Shown here piece after piece: positions 53,530 to 64,000 of a stretch of DNA of 64,000 bases. This DNA is from Nitratireductor kimnyeongensis (GTDB lineage Bacteria > Pseudomonadota > Alphaproteobacteria > Rhizobiales > Rhizobiaceae): the NCBI RefSeq assembly GCF_019891395.1, contig NZ_CP078143.1, positions 1,340,001 to 1,404,000 on the forward strand, read 5' to 3'. Position 1 is the stretch's first letter. Every line of letters begins with the position of its first letter. The notes beneath the pieces were generated by a model that was not told the origin of the DNA, ran no database searches, and worked only from the letters and a program-made list of their open reading frames with translations. A program made the position numbers and the translations under genes.

Positions 53530-53612
53530 TCATTCGCCAATGGGTTGAAATTCAGCGCCTGACAGCGCATTAGGAATGCAAGCGCTCTGATCGGGCGCAA
53601 AGGAGCAAGATT

Positions 53613-53882
53613 ATGGCACACAAAAAAGCTGGTGGTTCGTCGCGCAACGGTCGCGATTCCGAGTCCAAACGCCTTGGTGTGAAGAAGTTCGGCGGCGAGA
53701 AGGTTATCGCCGGCAACATCATTATCCGTCAACGCGGCACGAAATGGCATCCCGGCGTCAATGTCGGCATGGGCAAGGATCATACGATTTTTGCGAAAGA
53801 GGCAGGTGCTGTCTCCTTTGCAAAGAAAGCCAATGGTCGAACCTACGTGTCCGTAAACCCAATTACGGAGGCAGCGGAGTAG
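53613..53882 (+). CDS. rpmA: Ribosomal protein L27
   Basis: An 89-residue large-subunit protein ([20 protein letters not shown]) whose N-terminus reaches the peptidyl transferase centre. The full family length is present, with [20 protein letters not shown] and [10 protein letters not shown]. It lies 83 bp after rplU and before a strong terminator, so rplU-rpmA is a two-gene unit. AGGAGCAAG precedes the start. Confidence 0.98.
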   Translation: MAHKKAGGSSRNGRDSESKRLGVKKFGGEKVIAGNIIIRQRGTKWHPGVNVGMGKDHTIFAKEAGAVSFAKKANGRTYVSVNPITEAAE

Positions 53883-53952
53883 CCGGTCCGCTTCACCAAC
53901 ACCGGCGACCCATCTCGGGGACCGGTGTCTGGACAGTCCGGAAATAGGTTCG

Positions 53953-53989
53953 AAAGGGGAGATGGGTCGCCATCTCCCCTTTCTTTTTG
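53953..53989 (+). terminator. Rho-independent terminator after rpmA
   Basis: AAAGGGGAGATGG (53953-53965) and CCATCTCCCCTTT (53970-53982) form a perfect 13-bp stem with loop GTCG, followed by CTTTTTG. This is the best intrinsic terminator in the window. The next gene starts 17 bp beyond it. Confidence 0.9.
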
Positions 53990-54005
53990 TCCGGAGGAAC
54001 AAGCG

Positions 54006-54599
54006 ATGGTTGCCGAAAGTGAAGACATCGAGAGTGAAAGTCCCAGAGTCGAGATAGATTGCCCGGTTCTCGTTACCGAGCGCCTCGTTCTGCGCATCCC
54101 GCGCGACGATGACGTGACCGAACTGGTGGAACTTGCCAACAACCGGCGCCTGGCCGAGATGCTTGGCCGCATGCCCAATCCCTACCGCGTGAACGACGCG
54201 CACAGTTTCCTGAGCCGCATTCGCGCCGGCGAGATCAATGGCTGCACCTATGCGGTCACGCTGTCCGAAACCGGTGCCTTCATCGGCTGCGCCGGCTTGG
54301 AGAACCGATCCAACGGCCTGGAGATTGGCTATTGGATTGGCGAACCCTATTGGGGCCGCGGATATGCCACCGAGGCGGCACACGCACTTGTCGACCTTGC
54401 CTTTCGTGCCACGGATATTGATCGGTTGAACGTGTCCTGCCGCGTCACCAACACGGCTTCGCGCCGCGTGATCCACAAATGCGGCTTCCAATATGCCGGT
54501 CAGGGCATGATGGATTCCGTTGTCGCCGGGAAGGTGGCTGTCGAGCGATACCAGCTCGATCGCAGCACCTGGGTGAGCCTCAGAAGCTGGGGCGCCTGA
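54006..54599 (+). CDS. GNAT-family N-acetyltransferase (RimJ/RimL-like)
   Basis: A 197-residue acetyltransferase. TERLVLRIPRDDDV opens the RimJ/RimL-type domain, and YWGRGYATEAAHALVDLAF holds the acetyl-CoA pyrophosphate loop. ASRRVIHKCGF near the end is typical. It probably acetylates a protein N-terminus or a small amine; target unknown. Start at 54006 with GGAGG upstream. Found between rpmA and obgE in many related genomes. Confidence 0.9.
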   Translation: MVAESEDIESESPRVEIDCPVLVTERLVLRIPRDDDVTELVELANNRRLAEMLGRMPNPYRVNDAHSFLSRIRAGEINGCTYAVTLSETGAFIGCAGLENRSNGLEIGYWIGEPYWGRGYATEAAHALVDLAFRATDIDRLNVSCRVTNTASRRVIHKCGFQYAGQGMMDSVVAGKVAVERYQLDRSTWVSLRSWGA

Positions 54600-54612
54600 A
54601 CCGAAAGGAGAA

Positions 54613-55741
<1,129 letters not shown>

Positions 55742-55752
55742 GCAAATCCCGC

Positions 55753-56907
55753 ATGACCCGCCCCGCGCTCAGCAGCCACCGCCGCATCACGGTCAAGATC
55801 GGCTCTGCCCTTCTGGTGGACCGCAAGAAAGGTTTGAAACGCGAATGGCTTTCCGCGCTGGTCGATGACATTGCGGCACTCAATGCCGATGGCGTAGAGG
55901 TGCTGGTGGTCTCTTCCGGAGCCATCGCGCTTGGCCGCACAATCCTCGGAATTGAACGGCGCACGCTCAAGCTGGAGGAAAGCCAGGCCGCCGCCTCGGT
56001 CGGCCAGATCGCGCTCGCCGGCGCATGGGATGAAGAGCTGCGCAAGCGCGGGCTCAAATCCGGACAGATTTTGGTGACGCTCGGTGATACGGAAGAGCGC
56101 CGCCGCTATCTCAATGTGCGCGCCACGGTTTCCACGCTTCTCAAGATGGGCGTCGTTCCCGTCATCAACGAAAACGACACGGTCGCCACAAGCGAAATTC
56201 GCTATGGCGACAATGATCGCCTTGCCGCCCGCATCGCCACCATGCTCGGCGCAGACCTTCTGGTTCTGCTGTCCGATGTGGACGGGCTCTATACGGCCCC
56301 CCCCGCAAGCGACCCCGACGCGCGTTTCATCCCCGTGGTCGAGGCCATCACACCCGACATAGAGGCCATGGCCGGCGCTGCGGCATCGGAATTGTCGCGC
56401 GGCGGCATGCGCACCAAGCTCGATGCAGGCCGCATTGCCACGGCAGCAGGAACCGCGATGGTGATCGCCTCGGGCACGCGCCTCAATCCGCTTGCGGCAA
56501 TCGACAATGGCGCACGCTCCACCCTCTTCAGGGCGAGCGACACACCCGTGCGCGCCTACAAGACCTGGATCGCCGGCCAGCTGGAGCCGGCAGGCACCAT
56601 CACGGTAGATGCTGGCGCGGTTCTGGCGCTTGCGGCTGGAAACTCGCTCCTGCCGATTGGCGTCACCCATGTCTCGGGCAGTTTCGCCCGCGGCGACACG
56701 GTGGCCATCCACGGGCCCGACGGGCGCGAGGTGGCGCGCGGGCTGGTTGCCTACGACGCGGCCGATGCCGTAAGAATCGCCGGTCTGAAAAGCGGCGACA
56801 TTGCCGATGTGCTTGGATACGAAGCGCGCGCTGCCATGGTGCATCGCGACGATCTGGTGACCGCGCCCCATGCGCGCCACCACCTGACGGAAAAGGCGGA
56901 GGGCTGA
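55753..56907 (+). CDS. proB: Glutamate 5-kinase
   Basis: A 384-residue kinase that phosphorylates glutamate for proline synthesis. The amino acid kinase domain has [19 protein letters not shown] and NENDTVA, followed by [16 protein letters not shown]-terminal PUA domain starts near residue 285 ([14 protein letters not shown]). The start at 55753 is 11 bp after obgE. proA follows with no gap, so the next two steps are made together. Confidence 0.97.
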   Translation: MTRPALSSHRRITVKIGSALLVDRKKGLKREWLSALVDDIAALNADGVEVLVVSSGAIALGRTILGIERRTLKLEESQAAASVGQIALAGAWDEELRKRGLKSGQILVTLGDTEERRRYLNVRATVSTLLKMGVVPVINENDTVATSEIRYGDNDRLAARIATMLGADLLVLLSDVDGLYTAPPASDPDARFIPVVEAITPDIEAMAGAAASELSRGGMRTKLDAGRIATAAGTAMVIASGTRLNPLAAIDNGARSTLFRASDTPVRAYKTWIAGQLEPAGTITVDAGAVLALAAGNSLLPIGVTHVSGSFARGDTVAIHGPDGREVARGLVAYDAADAVRIAGLKSGDIADVLGYEARAAMVHRDDLVTAPHARHHLTEKAEG

Positions 56908-58194
56908 ATGCTGACGGAAAGCAAGCAGGGTAGCGCGGACATTGCCGCGCTGATGAACGACCTCGGTACGCGCGCCCGCGCTGCCGCGAGCCCTCTGTCC
57001 ATTGCCTCACCGGAAATCAAAAACGCCGCACTGGAAGCCATGGCCAAAGCGCTTACGCGCAATGAGGCGGCGATCCTCGAGGCCAACCGCGAAGACATGG
57101 CGCGCGGTGAAGAGGCCGGCCTGTCGCCCGCCCTGCTCGACCGACTGAAGCTCGATCCCGCGCGCATCGCCGGCATGGCCGAAGGCATTCGCGCCATCGC
57201 CGCGCTGAAAGATCCGGTCGGCGATGTGATCGCCGCTTGGGGGCGTCCGAACGGTCTTGAGATCGAGCGTGTGCGCACGCCGCTCGGCGTCATCGGTGTC
57301 ATTTATGAAAGCCGCCCCAACGTGACCGCCGATGCAGGTGCGCTCTGCCTCAAGGCCGGCAATGCGGTCATCCTGCGCGGTGGGTCCGACTCCGCCCGTT
57401 CGTCCGCCGCCATCCATGCCTGCCTCGTCGAGGGGCTGGAAAAGGCGGGCCTGCCCGCCGATGCCATCCAGCGCGTGCCGGTCACCGACCGCGCCGCCGT
57501 TGGCGAAATGCTGAAAGGCCTTGGCGGCAATGTCGACGTGATCGTCCCACGCGGTGGACGCAGCCTCGTCGAGCGCGTGCAGAGCGATGCACGCGTCCCC
57601 GTCTTTTCGCATCTGGAAGGCATCTGCCATCTTTATCTCGACCGCTCGGCCGACACCGACATGGCGGTGTCCATCGCCGTCAATGCCAAGATGCGGCGGA
57701 CCGGCATCTGTGGCGCCGCCGAAACCCTGCTCGTGGATCGGGAAGCAGCCGACCGGATTCTGCTTCCGGTTCTCTCCGCCCTGGAAGAAGCCGGCTGTGC
57801 CATTCGCGGCGATGAAGATGTCTGCGCTCGCTTCCCCTCGGCAACACCCGCGACCGAGGAAGACTGGGCTACGGAATATCTCGATGCAATCATCTCTGTG
57901 AAGCTGGTCGATGGCGTCGATGAGGCGATCCGCCATATCGGCGCATGGTCCTCGCACCACACCGAGGCAATCGTCGCGGAGGATGCAGAAGCCGTGGAGC
58001 GGTTCTTCAACGAGATCGATTCGGCCATTCTTCTGCACAATGCCTCCACCCAGTTCGCCGATGGCGGCGAATTCGGCATGGGCGCGGAGATCGGAATTGC
58101 CACCGGCAAGATGCATGCGCGTGGTCCGGTGGGCGTTGAACAGCTCACCTCGTTCAAATACCGCGTTCGCGGCTCCGGCCAGACACGACCGTGA
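56908..58194 (+). CDS. proA: Gamma-glutamyl phosphate reductase
   Basis: A 428-residue NADPH enzyme reducing glutamyl phosphate to glutamate semialdehyde. It has the aldehyde dehydrogenase fold with [19 protein letters not shown] and the catalytic Cys in [14 protein letters not shown]. The late NAD-site-like segment [20 protein letters not shown] is a hallmark of ProA. The ATG directly follows the proB stop. Its own stop overlaps the nadD GTG start. Confidence 0.97.
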   Translation: MLTESKQGSADIAALMNDLGTRARAAASPLSIASPEIKNAALEAMAKALTRNEAAILEANREDMARGEEAGLSPALLDRLKLDPARIAGMAEGIRAIAALKDPVGDVIAAWGRPNGLEIERVRTPLGVIGVIYESRPNVTADAGALCLKAGNAVILRGGSDSARSSAAIHACLVEGLEKAGLPADAIQRVPVTDRAAVGEMLKGLGGNVDVIVPRGGRSLVERVQSDARVPVFSHLEGICHLYLDRSADTDMAVSIAVNAKMRRTGICGAAETLLVDREAADRILLPVLSALEEAGCAIRGDEDVCARFPSATPATEEDWATEYLDAIISVKLVDGVDEAIRHIGAWSSHHTEAIVAEDAEAVERFFNEIDSAILLHNASTQFADGGEFGMGAEIGIATGKMHARGPVGVEQLTSFKYRVRGSGQTRP

Positions 58195-58850
58195 GCCCGA
58201 ACAACACGATGCACACGCCTGTTCCGCCCCCTTCCCTGCCGGCACGCTATCTGCGTATGCCCCATGTGGAGCCGGGCATGGCGGTGGGGCTTTTCGGGGG
58301 GTCGTTCAACCCTCCCCATGCGGGTCACGCGCTGGTGGCCGAGATCGCTATGCGGCGCCTGAGGCTCGATCAGCTCTGGTGGATCGTCACGCCGGGCAAC
58401 CCGCTCAAGAGCCATCGCGAGCTTGCACCGCTTTCCGAACGGGTCGCACTTTCGGAGAAATGTACCAGCGATCCACGCGTAAAGGTGACAGCCTTCGAGG
58501 CCGGTCACCGGATTCGCTACACTGCAGACACGATCGATCTTGTTCAAACGCGCAATCGCGGTGTCGATTTTGTCTGGATCATGGGCGCCGACAGCCTGCG
58601 CGACTTTCACCGCTGGGAGCGCTGGCGCGACATCGTGCGCTCCATGCCCATCGCCGTGATCGACCGCCCCGGCGCGACGCTCGCCTTCCTGTCCTCCACC
58701 ATGGCGAAGACTTTCGACCATGCCCGGATCGACGAGGATGACGCGCCGATTCTTGCGCGAAGCAACCCGCCGGCTTGGACATTCATCCACGGCCCACGCT
58801 CCTCGCTGTCCTCAACAGCCATCAGAAATGCGGCGAAAGAGGCCAGGTGA
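58191..58850 (+). CDS. nadD: Nicotinate-nucleotide adenylyltransferase
   Basis: A 219-residue nucleotidyltransferase that makes deamido-NAD from nicotinate mononucleotide. [14 protein letters not shown] is the nucleotide-binding (T/H)xGH motif, and [10 protein letters not shown] is the ISSTxIR motif. [17 protein letters not shown] is a family block. The GTG at 58191 overlaps the proA stop (GTGA); ATG at 58209 is an alternative that removes six residues. Confidence 0.95.
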   Translation: MSPNNTMHTPVPPPSLPARYLRMPHVEPGMAVGLFGGSFNPPHAGHALVAEIAMRRLRLDQLWWIVTPGNPLKSHRELAPLSERVALSEKCTSDPRVKVTAFEAGHRIRYTADTIDLVQTRNRGVDFVWIMGADSLRDFHRWERWRDIVRSMPIAVIDRPGATLAFLSSTMAKTFDHARIDEDDAPILARSNPPAWTFIHGPRSSLSSTAIRNAAKEAR

Positions 58851-58860
58851 TCGCTAAACT

Positions 58861-58880
58861 CCGTTCAAACATGTGAACGG
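58861..58880. promoter_or_regulatory. Inverted repeat between nadD and rsfS
   Basis: CCGTTCA (58861-58867) and TGAACGG (58874-58880) pair perfectly over 7 bp with loop AACATG; CTGTTAACAG, another small palindrome, lies about 10 bp on. They follow nadD by 10 bp. They may be a weak terminator and part of an rsfS promoter region. No T tract. Confidence 0.4.
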
Positions 58881-58988
58881 CCATGTCTTGAAACTGTTAA
58901 CAGACTCTGCCTATCTATTGGGTATCGTCGGCATAATCGCCGATGGTGAGCTTGTTCTTATTGGAAAGGAAAGACACTGAGAACAGCA

Positions 58989-59384
58989 ATGACGAAGAAG
59001 GCTGACATGATGCCTTCGCCGGCCGAGGCCAGTCGGAATCTGGTTTCCCAGGCCGTTGAAACAGCCCTCGCGAGTCTGGAAGACTCCAAGGCGGAAAACA
59101 TCATCTCCATCGACATTCAGGGCAAATCCCCGCTCGCCGATCACATGATCATTGCGTCGGGGCGTTCGCACCGCCATGTGGCGGCTGTGGCGGATCATCT
59201 GATCCGTGCGCTCAAGGAGGCCGGTCTTGGCAATGCCAAGGTCGAGGGTCTGAGCGGCGCCGACTGGGTGTTGATCGATACGGGCGACATTGTCGTTCAC
59301 GTCTTCCGCCCTGAGGTTCGGGAGTTTTACAACATCGAAAAGATGTGGCAGGCCCCCGATCTGGAGGATGAAACGGTTCACTGA
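58989..59384 (+). CDS. rsfS: Ribosomal silencing factor RsfS
   Basis: A 131-residue protein that binds L14 on the large subunit and blocks subunit joining when nutrients are low. SLEDSKAENIISIDIQGKSP, MIIASGRSHRHV and DWVLIDTGDIVVHVFRPEVR are the family core. A short extra N-terminus precedes it; a later ATG at 59007 is possible. It precedes rlmH, the usual order. Confidence 0.95.
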   Translation: MTKKADMMPSPAEASRNLVSQAVETALASLEDSKAENIISIDIQGKSPLADHMIIASGRSHRHVAAVADHLIRALKEAGLGNAKVEGLSGADWVLIDTGDIVVHVFRPEVREFYNIEKMWQAPDLEDETVH

Positions 59385-59444
59385 GCACCGTCTGCTGCAA
59401 CGGCGTCTTTGAGCCACCTCCGCCCAGTGGGCAGAGAGGCTGGA

Positions 59445-59927
59445 ATGCATATTGCCATTTGCGCCGTGGGCCGGATGAAGGCCGGCCCCGAGAGGGATTT
59501 GACGGACCGTTATCTGGAACGGTTCGCCAAAGGCGGCCCAGCTGTGGGCCTCGAGTTTTCCGGAGTCAGTGAGATCGTCGAGAGTCGCGGCAAGTCCGCT
59601 GAAGAGCGATGTCGCGAGGAAAGTCGCAAGATCGCACAGATGCGCCCGGAGGGATCAGCGCTCTTCCTGCTCGACGAACGCGGGAAGAATCTCACATCAA
59701 GGCAATTGAGCGAAGCCATCGCGGATCTGCGCGATCAGGGCCGCCGCAATCTCTCGATCGTCATCGGCGGACCAGACGGGCACGATGATGGACTGCGCCA
59801 GGCAGCCGACCGAACCATCGCCTTCGGAGCGCAGACATGGCCGCATCAGATCGTTCGCCTGATGCTTGCTGAACAACTTTACCGAACCTCGACCATCCTT
59901 TCGGGCCACCCCTATCACCGGGATTGA
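59445..59927 (+). CDS. rlmH: 23S rRNA pseudouridine1915 N3-methyltransferase
   Basis: A 160-residue SPOUT methyltransferase. LDERGKNLTSRQLSEAI and VIGGPDGHDDGL hold the SAM-binding trefoil knot, and the tail LYRTSTILSGHPYHRD ends with the catalytic region. The start at 59445 (MHIAICAVGRMK) with AGAGAGG upstream is chosen over ATG at 59409. It lies 60 bp after rsfS. Confidence 0.95.
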   Translation: MHIAICAVGRMKAGPERDLTDRYLERFAKGGPAVGLEFSGVSEIVESRGKSAEERCREESRKIAQMRPEGSALFLLDERGKNLTSRQLSEAIADLRDQGRRNLSIVIGGPDGHDDGLRQAADRTIAFGAQTWPHQIVRLMLAEQLYRTSTILSGHPYHRD

Positions 59928-60014
59928 ACCTCGCGCAGCCTCTGTTTTCACAGACGCGCATTGACGCCCGGCAAAATACAACCAAAAATTGCAGACGGTT
60001 ACCACATGGTTGAT

Positions 60015-60030
60015 GTTTCCTTAAGGAAAC
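60015..60030. promoter_or_regulatory. Perfect 16-bp palindrome upstream of envC
   Basis: GTTTCCTTAAGGAAAC reads the same on both strands, 55 bp before the envC start. It could be the operator of a dimeric regulator or an mRNA hairpin. A TTGACG -35-like hexamer lies about 50 bp further upstream. No candidate regulator gene is adjacent. Confidence 0.5.
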
Positions 60031-60085
60031 TTGGCCTATGCTCTCTCTGAACGACCTTCACTTCGCGTAGAACGGCAGACCAGGG

Positions 60086-61393
60086 ATGAAGAATGCGCTC
60101 GCGCCGCGCCCATATCTCACCCGTCTCGGGACGGCCGCTGCTGCTATGGCTATCTTCTGCTCTCTGCCCGCCCCCGCCGCCGCACAGGACGGTATTCAGG
60201 TTCTCGAGACCCAGCACAACAAGAGCCAGGTCGAATTTGAGGACATCAATCGTGAGATTGCGCTGACGGAGAAGCGGCTGGCCGAGATCGCCTCGGAGAT
60301 AGACGCCATCAAGGACGACAACGCCGCAATCACGGCAGCCCTCATCCAGGCCGCCAAAACGGAACGCAAGCTGAGCGAGGATATCGACACGATTTCGCTG
60401 CGGCTGAGCAAGCTGCGTCATGAAGAGAGCTACCTGCGCGAATCGCTCCAGTCGCGCCGCGGCGTTCTGGCCGAAGTGCTCGGTGCTCTTCAACGCATGG
60501 GGCTCAACCCGCCGCCGGCCATTCTCGTGCGCCCCGAAGACGCCTTGGCTTCGGTCCGCAGTGCCATTCTTCTTGGTGCGGTGGTGCCGGAGCTGCGTGC
60601 GGAAACGGAAATTCTGATTGGAGATCTGCGCGATCTTTCCCGTATCGTCACCTCGATCGAGGGCGAGCGCGACAAGCTTCAAAAAACCGTGATCGAACAG
60701 ACTGAAGAGAAGAAGCGACTGGCCCTTTTGCTGGACGAGAAGAAGCGTTTGCAGCAGGAAGCCGAAAATCGCATGGCAGAAGAACAGCAACAGGCCGAGA
60801 CGCTGGCGGCGCGCGCCACCAGCCTGCAAGAGCTGATCGGGTCGCTGGAAAACGAGATCGCCTCACTCCGCAAGGCCGAAGCCGACCGCGCAAGACGGCT
60901 CAATGAGCCGACTTCGCCCGAGAATCGCCTCGGTGCTGGCGCCTCCTTCGCCCAGCGGACCGGCGGAGTGGCTTTGCCCGTTAACGGTCAGTTCGTGGCC
61001 AGGTTCGGCGAAGACGACGACACCGGCGCGCCGTTGCAAGGCGACATTCTAAGAACACAATCCGGCGCAATCGTTACCGCACCCGCGGGGGCGACGGTAC
61101 TGTACGCAGGACCGTTTCGTTCCTATGGTCAGCTATTGATACTCAATGCCGGCGACGGTTATCATATCGTGCTTGCCGGCTTGGATAAGGTAAGCGTGAC
61201 GCTGGGGCAATCCGTTTTGGCGGGCGAACCAATCGGCATGATGGGGGAAGCTCGTCTGGCAAGCATCGCAGGCCCGGGGACTGAAGACCTTACTCCCGAG
61301 CTGTATGTCGAGTTCAGGAAGAACGGAAAACCGATCGATCCTAAACCCTGGTGGGCTCCGGGACACTCTGGAAGGACAGGAAATGAAACGTAA
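60086..61393 (+). CDS. EnvC-like murein hydrolase activator (coiled coil plus degenerate LytM domain)
   Basis: A 435-residue secreted protein. A signal peptide ends near LPAPAAAQDG. A long coiled coil (about residues 40-270) is followed by an M23/LytM domain. The metal-binding residues of active LytM enzymes are missing: the first His position is in RFGEDDDTG, and the HxH-like end reads LYVEFRKNG. This is the EnvC condition, in which the domain activates amidases at division rather than cutting peptidoglycan. The end overlaps ctpA by 11 bases, so the two are coupled. Confidence 0.9.
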   Translation: MKNALAPRPYLTRLGTAAAAMAIFCSLPAPAAAQDGIQVLETQHNKSQVEFEDINREIALTEKRLAEIASEIDAIKDDNAAITAALIQAAKTERKLSEDIDTISLRLSKLRHEESYLRESLQSRRGVLAEVLGALQRMGLNPPPAILVRPEDALASVRSAILLGAVVPELRAETEILIGDLRDLSRIVTSIEGERDKLQKTVIEQTEEKKRLALLLDEKKRLQQEAENRMAEEQQQAETLAARATSLQELIGSLENEIASLRKAEADRARRLNEPTSPENRLGAGASFAQRTGGVALPVNGQFVARFGEDDDTGAPLQGDILRTQSGAIVTAPAGATVLYAGPFRSYGQLLILNAGDGYHIVLAGLDKVSVTLGQSVLAGEPIGMMGEARLASIAGPGTEDLTPELYVEFRKNGKPIDPKPWWAPGHSGRTGNET

Positions 61394-62708
61394 CTTGTCG
61401 CTATTGTTTGCCGGCGCCCTGATGGGCGCAACTGCGGTTTCGCTGTTCCACGGTACGAGCGGTTTCTCGGCAAACGCCGCTGGTTCGGAAACCTACCGGC
61501 AACTTGCTATCTTCGGCGACATCTTCGAGCGCGTGCGCGCCCAGTATGTAACCCCGCCGGACGACAAGAAGCTGGTGGAGAGCGCCATCAACGGCATGCT
61601 CACTTCGCTCGATCCGCACTCGTCCTACCTGGATGCAGAAGCCGCAAAGGACATGCGGGTGCAGACCAAGGGCGAGTTTGGTGGCCTGGGTATCGAAGTG
61701 ACCATGGACAATGAACTCGTAAAGGTCGTCTCCCCCATCGACGACACACCTGCCTCACGCGCTGGCGTCCTCGCAGGCGACCTGATCTCCGCCATCGACG
61801 GCGAAGAGGTGCGCGGCATGTCGCTCAACGACGCCGTGGACAAGATGCGTGGCCCGGTCAACACACCGATCGAACTCACCATCCTGCGCGAGGGTGCAGA
61901 CAAGCCGATCGAGCTGACCATCGTGCGCGACATCATCAAGGTGAAAGCGGTCAAGTATCGTGTGGAGGAGGATGTCGGCTATCTGAAGATCACGTCCTTT
62001 ACCGAAAAGACCTTCGACGACCTGATGAGCGCCATCGATACGATCAGCGAAGAAGTGCCCGACGACAAGTTGAAAGGCTATGTGCTCGATCTGCGCCTCA
62101 ATCCGGGCGGTCTGCTCGATCAGGCGGTCAGCGTCTCCGATGCCTTGCTCGATCGCGGCGAAATTGTTTCGACACGCGGACGCGACGCCAACGACATTGC
62201 GCGCTTCGATTCGCGTCCCGGAGATGTGCTCAACGGCAAGCCTGTGATCGTTCTGATCAACGGCGGCTCTGCTAGCGCCTCCGAGATTGTCGCCGGCGCG
62301 CTGCAGGATCATCGCCGTGCCACGGTGCTCGGCACCCAGTCCTTCGGCAAGGGTTCAGTGCAGACCATCATCCCGCTCGGCGAGAACGGTGCGTTGCGCC
62401 TGACAACCGCCCTCTATTACACGCCGTCGGGAGAATCGATCCAGGGCAAGGGCATCACGCCCGACATCAAGGTCGATCAGCCATTGCCGGAAGAGTTACA
62501 GGGCCGCGATCTGCGCCGGGGCGAATCGGATCTCCGTGGGCACATCAAGGGTGAGGAGGAAAACGAGGAGGGCTCCGGCTCGATCGCCTACGTCCCGCCG
62601 GATGCCAAGGACGACGTCCAGCTCAAGGCGGCACTTGAATTGCTCCGTGGCGAAAAAACCGACCCTGCCTTTCCGCCAAACCCTGACAAAGCGGTCATGA
62701 ATCAGTAA
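61383..62708 (+). CDS. ctpA: C-terminal processing peptidase (S41 family)
   Basis: A 441-residue periplasmic serine protease. An N-terminal hydrophobic segment (signal or anchor) leads to a PDZ domain (GGLGIEVTMDNELVKVVSPI) and the S41 catalytic domain: nucleophile in NGGSASASEIVAG and Lys in SFGKGSVQ. It trims C-termini of envelope proteins. The ATG at 61383 is within envC and follows AGGACAGG. The proximity to an envC-like gene is conserved and suggests joint work on the septal wall. Confidence 0.96.
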   Translation: MKRNLSLLFAGALMGATAVSLFHGTSGFSANAAGSETYRQLAIFGDIFERVRAQYVTPPDDKKLVESAINGMLTSLDPHSSYLDAEAAKDMRVQTKGEFGGLGIEVTMDNELVKVVSPIDDTPASRAGVLAGDLISAIDGEEVRGMSLNDAVDKMRGPVNTPIELTILREGADKPIELTIVRDIIKVKAVKYRVEEDVGYLKITSFTEKTFDDLMSAIDTISEEVPDDKLKGYVLDLRLNPGGLLDQAVSVSDALLDRGEIVSTRGRDANDIARFDSRPGDVLNGKPVIVLINGGSASASEIVAGALQDHRRATVLGTQSFGKGSVQTIIPLGENGALRLTTALYYTPSGESIQGKGITPDIKVDQPLPEELQGRDLRRGESDLRGHIKGEEENEEGSGSIAYVPPDAKDDVQLKAALELLRGEKTDPAFPPNPDKAVMNQ

Positions 62709-62719
62709 ATATCGATCGA

Positions 62720-62773
62720 CCATCGCCGGTTTCAACGAATCGGCGATGGCGCCCGGCAACACGATGTGCCGGG
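62720..62773 (+). terminator. Tandem stem-loops after ctpA
   Basis: CCATCGCCG/CGGCGATGG (62720-62728 and 62741-62749) is a perfect 9-bp stem with a 12-base loop. CCCGGCA/TGCCCGGG-type arms (62752-62758 and 62767-62773) form a second perfect 7-bp stem. There is no T tract after either. They may be a weak or factor-dependent terminator, or mRNA stabilisers, before the next gene 85 bp on. Confidence 0.5.
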
Positions 62774-62857
62774 AATCTGAATACAAGAGCGGCAATCCTT
62801 CCATGAGGGAGGAGACCGGTCTGGATTTTTGGCCCTCGGCCATCGTAACGGGTGGGT

Positions 62858-64000
62858 ATGATTTCGGGGAACAGAGACATTGACCGGCCGCTCGGCCGCG
62901 ATGACCGGCCAAAAAAGCCGAAGCGCCATGGCTTCTTCACCAGCGAACGCATAGCGCTGAGCCTTGCCGCGATCGCCGTTCTTGGTGTTTCCACTGCCGT
63001 GTCGCTGCGCGACCGTCCTTTTCGTTCACCTGCCGCGATCGCCATCACGGAGCCGGTGGAACAGACAGTCGCCGAAACAACCACGCCTGAACCAGCGACA
63101 GATGCTCCGCAGCAGGGCGCTCCGAACGCTTCGATCACGCGGCTCGGCCCCAAAGAGCCCGATGAAAACGGGACGCCCGAAAACGGCGTGATCGTCATCC
63201 GCGATCCGTCGGCCGTGGGACAGCATCCAAGACTTGCGCATCTGCCCGACCGCGCTCTGATTGAGGAATCGGAGACGGGTCCCCTGCCCGTGCGTGATGC
63301 AGGCGGTCGTCGTCCATTCGATGTGTATGCCCGGGCATGGTCTGGTGCGCGCGGAGCGAGAATCGCCATCATCATCGGTGGTTTGGGCCTTTCCCAGACA
63401 ACCACCCAGGAGGCGATAGAGACACTCCGTCCCGAAATCACTCTTGCCTTCGCTCCATCTGGCAACAGTCTGGGGCGCTGGATGCAGACAGCGCGCAAAG
63501 AAGGGCACGAGATTGTTCTTCAGGTTCCGATGGAACCCTTCGGCTATCCTTCGCCGAATCCCGGTCGGAACACGCTTACCGTCGATGCCTCACCGGCGGA
63601 GAATCTTACCCGGCTTCGCTGGGCGCTCTCAAGGATCACGAATTACACCGGCATCATGAATTACATGGGTGGGCGTTTCACCGCAGAAGCCGAGCCGATG
63701 GACGAGATCATGGCCGAGCTCGGCCAACGTGGCCTGATGTATGTCGACGACGGGACCTCCGCACGCAGCGTCGCTCAGGACCTTGCGCTCCAGGAAGGCG
63801 TGCCGTTTGCCGCATCGGATGTGCTGATCGACCCCACCGGAAACAACCGCCGACCAGACCGCGGTGAGATTCTCAAGAAACTCGATGAATTGGAGCGCAT
63901 TTCCCGCGCACGTGGCTTCGCCATAGGCACCGGTTCGGCGTTCGATGAAACCATCGAGACCGTCGCCGAATGGGCCGCTGAGGTGTCCGCGCGCGGCATA
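62858..64000 (+). CDS. Divergent polysaccharide deacetylase family protein (cut by window end)
   Basis: An open frame of 381 codons from ATG at 62858 to the window end, so the C-terminus is missing. A basic start and one membrane segment (ALSLAAIAVLGVSTAVSL) are followed by a Pro/Glu-rich linker and the domain beginning ARIAIIIGGLGLSQTTTQEA, with EIVLQVPMEPFGYPSPNPG and GLMYVDDGTSA. This is the divergent polysaccharide deacetylase (DUF610-like) family often found after ctpA; it is periplasmic, and its enzyme activity is not established. In many related genomes an rppH gene comes next. Confidence 0.9.
   Translation, partial: MISGNRDIDRPLGRDDRPKKPKRHGFFTSERIALSLAAIAVLGVSTAVSLRDRPFRSPAAIAITEPVEQTVAETTTPEPATDAPQQGAPNASITRLGPKEPDENGTPENGVIVIRDPSAVGQHPRLAHLPDRALIEESETGPLPVRDAGGRRPFDVYARAWSGARGARIAIIIGGLGLSQTTTQEAIETLRPEITLAFAPSGNSLGRWMQTARKEGHEIVLQVPMEPFGYPSPNPGRNTLTVDASPAENLTRLRWALSRITNYTGIMNYMGGRFTAEAEPMDEIMAELGQRGLMYVDDGTSARSVAQDLALQEGVPFAASDVLIDPTGNNRRPDRGEILKKLDELERISRARGFAIGTGSAFDETIETVAEWAAEVSARGI

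Overview
The window is high-GC, densely coded chromosomal DNA from an alphaproteobacterium, most likely a Hyphomicrobiales (Rhizobiales) member of the Mesorhizobium/Phyllobacteriaceae type. This rests on the alphaproteobacterial type of SerC with a serC-like leader, the gene order rplU-rpmA-GNAT-obgE-proB-proA-nadD-rsfS-rlmH-envC-ctpA-divergent polysaccharide deacetylase, an extended L21, and the abundance of TRAP, TTT and sugar ABC transporters. No rRNA, insertion sequence, integrase or CRISPR array was seen. The species cannot be told from the sequence alone.

Layout. 1-14.8 kb: core and envelope genes. These are purA (cut by the window start), serC-serA behind a candidate serC leader RNA, a DMT exporter, a small unknown gene followed by a membrane sugar-phosphate transferase, a KDG-kinase-like PfkB kinase, and the pbpC/alpha-2-macroglobulin pair.

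14.9-33.2 kb: two operons diverging from a 190-bp control region at about 24.6 kb. The leftward arm carries two complete TRAP transporters, MarR, RidA, an opine-dehydrogenase-like protein, a 3-hydroxyacyl-CoA dehydrogenase and a racemase-family protein lacking both catalytic cysteines. The rightward arm carries a three-component Rieske oxygenase (reductase, alpha, beta), an acyl-CoA ligase, a thiolase-fold protein without the thiolase Cys/His, a DUF35 protein fused to a degenerate SDR domain, a cyclase-family hydrolase and a working SDR. Together they suggest uptake, ring or C-H oxidation, CoA activation and retro-aldol or thiolytic cleavage of an unknown (perhaps aromatic) acid.

33.4-44.0 kb: a ten-gene leftward operon (deoR, btpA, permease, M42 peptidase-like, FGGY kinase, sugar-binding protein, double ATPase, permease, dhaK, dhaL). 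It combines homologues of the cryptic E. coli sgc genes (sgcQ, sgcX, a DeoR regulator) with an ABC importer and a split dihydroxyacetone-kinase-like pair. The substrate is unknown.

44.4-52.5 kb: an acid-sugar operon (tctC-tctB-tctA, two enolase-superfamily enzymes, FAH hydrolase, 2-hydroxyacid dehydrogenase) read leftward and facing a GntR/FCD regulator across a palindromic operator. It lies next to tRNA-Ser(CGA).

52.5-64 kb: conserved housekeeping block from tRNA-Ser and rplU to a divergent polysaccharide deacetylase cut by the window end.

The window reads as a conserved backbone interrupted by about 37 kb of catabolic modules, each with its own transporter, regulator and candidate operator. 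The two modules most likely to hold undescribed biochemistry are the Rieske/thiolase-like/DUF35-pseudoSDR cluster and the sgc-like ABC operon.
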